Under the pieces are notes generated by a model. The model had not been told where the DNA came from. It made no database searches and was given only the letters and a program-made list of their open reading frames with translations. A stretch of DNA of 64,000 nt from Chryseobacterium sp. FP211-J200 (GTDB lineage: Bacteria; Bacteroidota; Bacteroidia; Flavobacteriales; Weeksellaceae), in NCBI RefSeq assembly GCF_001643375.1, contig NZ_LSHB01000010.1, forward strand, positions 55,288-119,287. Reading direction: 5' to 3'. This document shows, piece after piece, positions 61,267 to 64,000 of this stretch; position 1 is the stretch's first letter; each line of letters opens with the position of its first letter. Position numbers and translations under genes: made by a program.

Positions 61267-61737
61267 TTATAAAATACTCTTGTTGTCGTTAGGCGAACGG
61301 TCATTTTTCAGATCTACAAATGGATTTACCTGCGACTGCAGTTCCTCATCACCTGTACTGAAGTTCTTTTTTGAAGGCACACCGATCTGCCCAGATTTTA
61401 AAATTTTGATGCAGTCTTTTCCGCCAATTGGGCAAGTTGCTTTGCTGTCCTGTAATAGAATATATCCATCCGGTGGCGAATATTTTTCTTTTTCGTAAAA
61501 TGCACTCCATTCTGTAACTACTGCATTACAAGGGGCATTGCTCATCTTTTTGCAAGAGCCAAACGTATTTTTTTCAAAAGTAGGACCGATATCTTTATTG
61601 GTTGCCGCCAGCTTCTTGGCTCCTTGATTATCATTGATATAAAATTTGGATTGGGTGAGGACCTTCAAAAAATCTGGTGTGCTACCAAAATCACAGATAC
61701 AGGTTGCACCTTGGACTACTTTTTCTTTCAATGACAT
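61267..61737 (-). CDS. DUF4280 PAAR-like protein
   Basis: The start is set at the ATG at 61737 (MSLKEKVVQGATCICDFGSTP); a longer frame from 61779 adds 14 residues. The 156-residue protein has the DUF4280 features: VVQGATCICDFGS at the N-terminus, paired cysteines (SCKKMSNAPCNA) and a second half ATCPIGGKDCIKILKSGQIG. DUF4280 is a PAAR-like fold that sharpens contractile-spike tips in type VI systems and extracellular injection systems. No Hcp, VgrG, sheath or baseplate gene is in the window, so it must rely on an apparatus encoded elsewhere or work in another way. Confidence 0.88.
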   Translation of the reverse strand: MSLKEKVVQGATCICDFGSTPDFLKVLTQSKFYINDNQGAKKLAATNKDIGPTFEKNTFGSCKKMSNAPCNAVVTEWSAFYEKEKYSPPDGYILLQDSKATCPIGGKDCIKILKSGQIGVPSKKNFSTGDEELQSQVNPFVDLKNDRSPNDNKSIL

Positions 61738-61800
61738 AGTGTTATGTTTATCGCATTTAACAAGCAAATTTTTTACCACTTTGGTACAAATAATTGACTA

Positions 61801-62790
61801 TTACCAATCATTTTCCAAATTTTCAAAATTATCGAAGCCCCATTTATTTGGTGGAAGCTTCACAAGGCCTCCTGATATGAAAGGACTTTTATTATCCAAC
61901 ACTTTATTTCTATACTCATCAGAATTGATCTGATACATCGTGAAATCAATCCGTTCTACAATCTCCTTTTTATCGTGCTCATTCTTAGAAAAAACTTCAA
62001 AGCAAGCTCTAGTATTCATTGCGAAATGGTGATAAAGATCCATATCAAACGTCACCTTTAGACTCATAAACAGAAATCCATCTTTGATATTATTCTTTAT
62101 ATTAAAATAATTTGGCGCAAGTAGTTCTTCGCTTCTGAAATCAACTACAAAAGAATGGTATGCCGTTGGAATCTTTTCGATTCTCTGGATGCCAGCAAAT
62201 TTTATGGGATCTTTATAGGGAACAATTGACAGATACAAATCTATTTCCCTTTCTCTAGTGGGGCCATAATTGACAAACTTCGGATGGAAAAACAAATTCC
62301 AAAACCAGTCGTGCCTCAGTCCTTTTTCAAGCTCAGCTTTTTGTTCAATTTTATCATCTATCCTTTTCAAAATATCACTAAAGTATTCACTTTCATATTT
62401 TTCTGACAGTTTGCTTTTCTGATCATTCCATCGATCAACAATTTCTTTATGATTCAATATTTCATTTCCGGAGATGCCTTTCTCATTGATAAATGTCTTG
62501 ACTGGATAGATAGATTTGGAGATCGCATCAGAAACTATTTCGCTCATCATGTCTGGCTCATGCTGATTAAAAAAAACATTTTTCTTATCAATACTTATTT
62601 CCCCTACTCCATTATTCACTTTCAAGGTCATCTCCGCTTCATAGTCAACTCTTTTGGAGACTTGCTTTTCATCTTTAGAATAATATTTAATTGAGATTCC
62701 GTAGTTCCGTCCACTGAAACCATCTGGTCTTATTGTTATCGTATTTAGTCGCCTTTGAATTTCTTGTTTTGACAAACTTATTTCAGCCAT
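61801..62790 (-). CDS. Unknown protein at the head of the DUF4280 operon (329 aa)
   Basis: The start is set at the ATG at 62790 (MAEISLSKQEIQRRL); in-frame ATGs at 62793 and 62805 also exist. The protein is soluble, with no signal peptide. It starts with a beta-rich domain (RRLNTITIRPDGFSGRNYGISIKYY, VNNGVGEISIDKKNVFFNQ), then a charged helical part (IVDRWNDQKSKLSEKYESEYFSDILKRIDDKIEQKAELEKG) and a mixed C-terminal part. No family recognised. It precedes the DUF4280 gene by 63 bases. A chaperone or adaptor for the cargo is possible. Confidence 0.72.
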   Translation of the reverse strand: MAEISLSKQEIQRRLNTITIRPDGFSGRNYGISIKYYSKDEKQVSKRVDYEAEMTLKVNNGVGEISIDKKNVFFNQHEPDMMSEIVSDAISKSIYPVKTFINEKGISGNEILNHKEIVDRWNDQKSKLSEKYESEYFSDILKRIDDKIEQKAELEKGLRHDWFWNLFFHPKFVNYGPTREREIDLYLSIVPYKDPIKFAGIQRIEKIPTAYHSFVVDFRSEELLAPNYFNIKNNIKDGFLFMSLKVTFDMDLYHHFAMNTRACFEVFSKNEHDKKEIVERIDFTMYQINSDEYRNKVLDNKSPFISGGLVKLPPNKWGFDNFENLENDW

Positions 62791-63211
62791 CATAGGAATT
62801 AACATTTTTCTTGATTAATGATTGCTGATCAATGACTATAATCAGCAATTCACTAGCAATCTTACATGGAATATAATTAACCAATCGTCACCATTAAAAC
62901 TACCACTTCAAACTTTTGGCCTTTTCAAAGCCAATTTTAGAAATTAAAGTTAGAATTTTAAGCCGAAACTCTTGAGGTAAAAATTAAAAAAGAGGAAAAT
63001 TGTAGTAAAACTACGATTGAAGAATATGAAAATATAATATTTAAAGAAAAATGGAGCACAAGCAAAAACGACTGCAGACCCTATGATCAACAGCCGTTTT
63101 GTACCCCAGATTGGAGGTAATATTAACCCTTTCTTAATTCTATTTAAAAGTCATAAATTATTTTTGATTTTTGTCACTGCACACATTCGGTCTTTGCAGT
63201 TTATAAAATTA
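62791..63211. other. Non-coding region upstream of the DUF4280 operon
   Basis: This 421-base gap is AT-rich. It holds an inverted repeat ATTGCTGAT/ATCAGCAAT (62821-62829, 62841-62849), close to the operon start, and a short hairpin AATTGTAGT/ACTACGATT (62998-63006, 63010-63018, one wobble). No open reading frame, tRNA or clear TAnnTTTG element stands out. The operon promoter must lie near 62800-62870, but I cannot place it. Confidence 0.55.
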
Positions 63212-63754
63212 TTAAGGCATCCAAAAAGACCATACTTTTCCATTGTACACAGCAAATTGTCTTTTGGTGGTGTCATAGACCATTATTCCTGGAGCAGGAT
63301 TGATGATAGCAAGATGCGGACTTGCCACTTTCGGGAGGATCATTGCCTTATCTGCAGCTGTAAGCACCAAAATGCCATCGGTAGTATCTGTAGCTCCGTT
63401 TGCTCCAATGGCAGTTTTAGTATTTGTTTGTTCTACTTTCGTTGTTTGTATAGAAATATCTGCAACACCTACCGTAGCTGCCGTAGTGTCATCTTCACTA
63501 AGGTTGATCCAGGTTGTTCCTTCTTTCAGGTATTTTACCTTGTGATCGGTCACATCATAGATGATGGTGCCGGTTTCTGTAATTCCTGTTTTAGTTTCTA
63601 CATAAGGAAGAATTAAACCACGATTTTCTATATTATTATCAAATTCAAGAGATACAGCGTTATTGGTAATTGTTTGTTTTCCTCCTATTGCGATCTGCGC
63701 ATGTGTAGATATACTTATAAAGACTAATGCAATTGCTATGATTATATTTTTCAT
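63212..63754 (-). CDS. Small secreted surface-type protein
   Basis: The 180-residue protein has a signal peptide (MKNIIIAIALVFISISTHAQ), then a Thr/Val/Asn-rich beta region (KQTITNNAVSLEFDNNIENRGLILPYVETKTGI). Short repeats match the style of Bacteroidota secreted proteins with turns like GTIIYDVTDHKVKYLKEGTTWINLSED and GIMVYDTTKRQFAVYNGKVWSFW. These proteins are often encoded next to larger outer-membrane or adhesin-like genes. The domain type is known in name only; function unknown. Confidence 0.75.
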   Translation of the reverse strand: MKNIIIAIALVFISISTHAQIAIGGKQTITNNAVSLEFDNNIENRGLILPYVETKTGITETGTIIYDVTDHKVKYLKEGTTWINLSEDDTTAATVGVADISIQTTKVEQTNTKTAIGANGATDTTDGILVLTAADKAMILPKVASPHLAIINPAPGIMVYDTTKRQFAVYNGKVWSFWMP

Positions 63755-63828
63755 ATCTATTGATTGTTTAAGAAATTAATATTTAGAGATGACTGTAGAT
63801 AGCTCTCCTTTAATTTATATTTTAAAAT

Positions 63829-63861
63829 AGACTGGGCAGTTTTCAGCAAACCACCCAGTCT
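63829..63861 (-). terminator. Intrinsic terminator of the gene running off the right edge
   Basis: AGACTGGG (63829-63836) pairs with CCCAGTCT (63854-63861), with an inner GTTT/AAAC pairing. A T-rich stretch follows on the minus strand, 10 bases past the stop codon at 63871. Confidence 0.75.
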
Positions 63862-63870
63862 GTATTTAAA

Positions 63871-64000
63871 TTAGTTTGAACCTAGATCTATATCAGTACA
63901 GGTTTGGGTAGATATACAGAACCATCCAAAAGTAGCCCCTCCGGCTGCAGAGGTGTACATCTTCATACATTTATTGACTGTAACCCGTAGTGCATTATAA
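63871..64000 (-). CDS. 3' end of an unidentified gene (partial)
   Basis: On the minus strand a frame without stops enters from the window edge and ends at the TAA at 63871-63873. The last residues read SAAGGATFGWFCISTQTCTDIDLGSN, with three cysteines in this end. The fragment is too short to name. It is followed by its own terminator and shares direction with the secreted-protein gene at 63212. Confidence 0.55.
   Translation of the reverse strand, partial: YNALRVTVNKCMKMYTSAAGGATFGWFCISTQTCTDIDLGSN

Noticed and set aside
63051..63086. Tiny frame MEHKQKRLQTL on the plus strand
   Set aside because: It has only 11 codons, no promoter or conservation evidence, and lies in a non-coding gap.
63083..63616. 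177-residue plus-strand frame
   Set aside because: Most of it is antisense to the secreted-protein gene at 63212-63754, and the rest covers AT-rich non-coding DNA. The string TTADPMINSRFVPQIGG near its start looks protein-like, but it has no good start and no match I can name.

Overview
This is an AT-rich chromosomal window from a member of the Bacteroidota, most likely the Chryseobacterium group of Weeksellaceae. The reasons are type IX secretion (T9SS) sorting domains, SusC/TonB-type and 'outer membrane beta-barrel' receptors, a fused CcoN-CcoO cbb3 oxidase, DUF4252/GIN proteins, LytTR/His_kinase pairs, TAnnTTTG-type (-7) promoters and almost no Shine-Dalgarno sequences. I saw no rRNA, tRNA, CRISPR array, prophage or intact insertion sequence. 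Genus level is inference.

Layout. 1-7600: the end of a leucine-rich-repeat T9SS protein, a fused B12-dependent isobutyryl-CoA mutase (IcmF), a small secreted protein, a decayed gene, an FAD oxidoreductase and a DUF1801 protein. 7600-10724: an ECF sigma / anti-sigma-like / DUF4252-GIN / DUF4252 operon. 10.9-16.6 kb: serine hydrolase, 2-hydroxyacid dehydrogenase, acyl-CoA thioesterase, HU-like membrane protein and a T9SS protein. 16.8-20.2 kb: a TonB-dependent receptor behind a TPP riboswitch, hence a probable thiamine importer, plus WG-repeat and DUF2752 proteins. 20.3-25.9 kb: two different aconitases in tandem (AcnB then AcnA), the first with a structured mRNA leader. 25.9-29.9 kb: a second ECF sigma gene and a four-gene ACP / AMP-ligase / SDR / acyltransferase operon under a consensus promoter. 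29.9-37.3 kb: a LytTR two-component operon, a DUF5694 protein and two tandem beta-barrel receptors. 37.3-41.5 kb: RluA, small proteins, a lipoprotein esterase, PanB and a Crp/Fnr regulator.

41.5-50.4 kb is a complete cbb3 oxidase locus: ccoI, ccoS, ccoNO, ccoQ, ccoP, ccoG, fixH and a sulfite-exporter-like membrane protein. It is transcribed away from the Crp/Fnr gene, and a 14-bp inverted repeat with FNR geometry lies ahead of ccoS. A 94-nt element that can fold into a three-way junction and ends in seven T separates ccoP from ccoG. 50.4-57.1 kb: DUF6702, LOG, a MurU-like nucleotidyltransferase, a stand-alone RapZ-C protein, apt, a YfgM-like protein, ribH and the YpfJ peptidase.

57.2-62.8 kb, on the minus strand, is the most unusual block: a tight five-gene operon built around a PAAR-like DUF4280 protein. 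It has a 903-residue protein and three other proteins that I do not recognise, and no contractile secretion apparatus in view. It looks like an effector/spike-tip cassette, possibly with a lipoprotein immunity partner. The window ends with a small secreted surface-type protein and the 3' end of another gene.

Non-coding structure is rich. An ~85-bp repeat family occurs three times, each time just after a stop codon and in the same orientation to that gene. A second family of AT-rich imperfect inverted repeats occurs three times. Many clear intrinsic terminators can be read.
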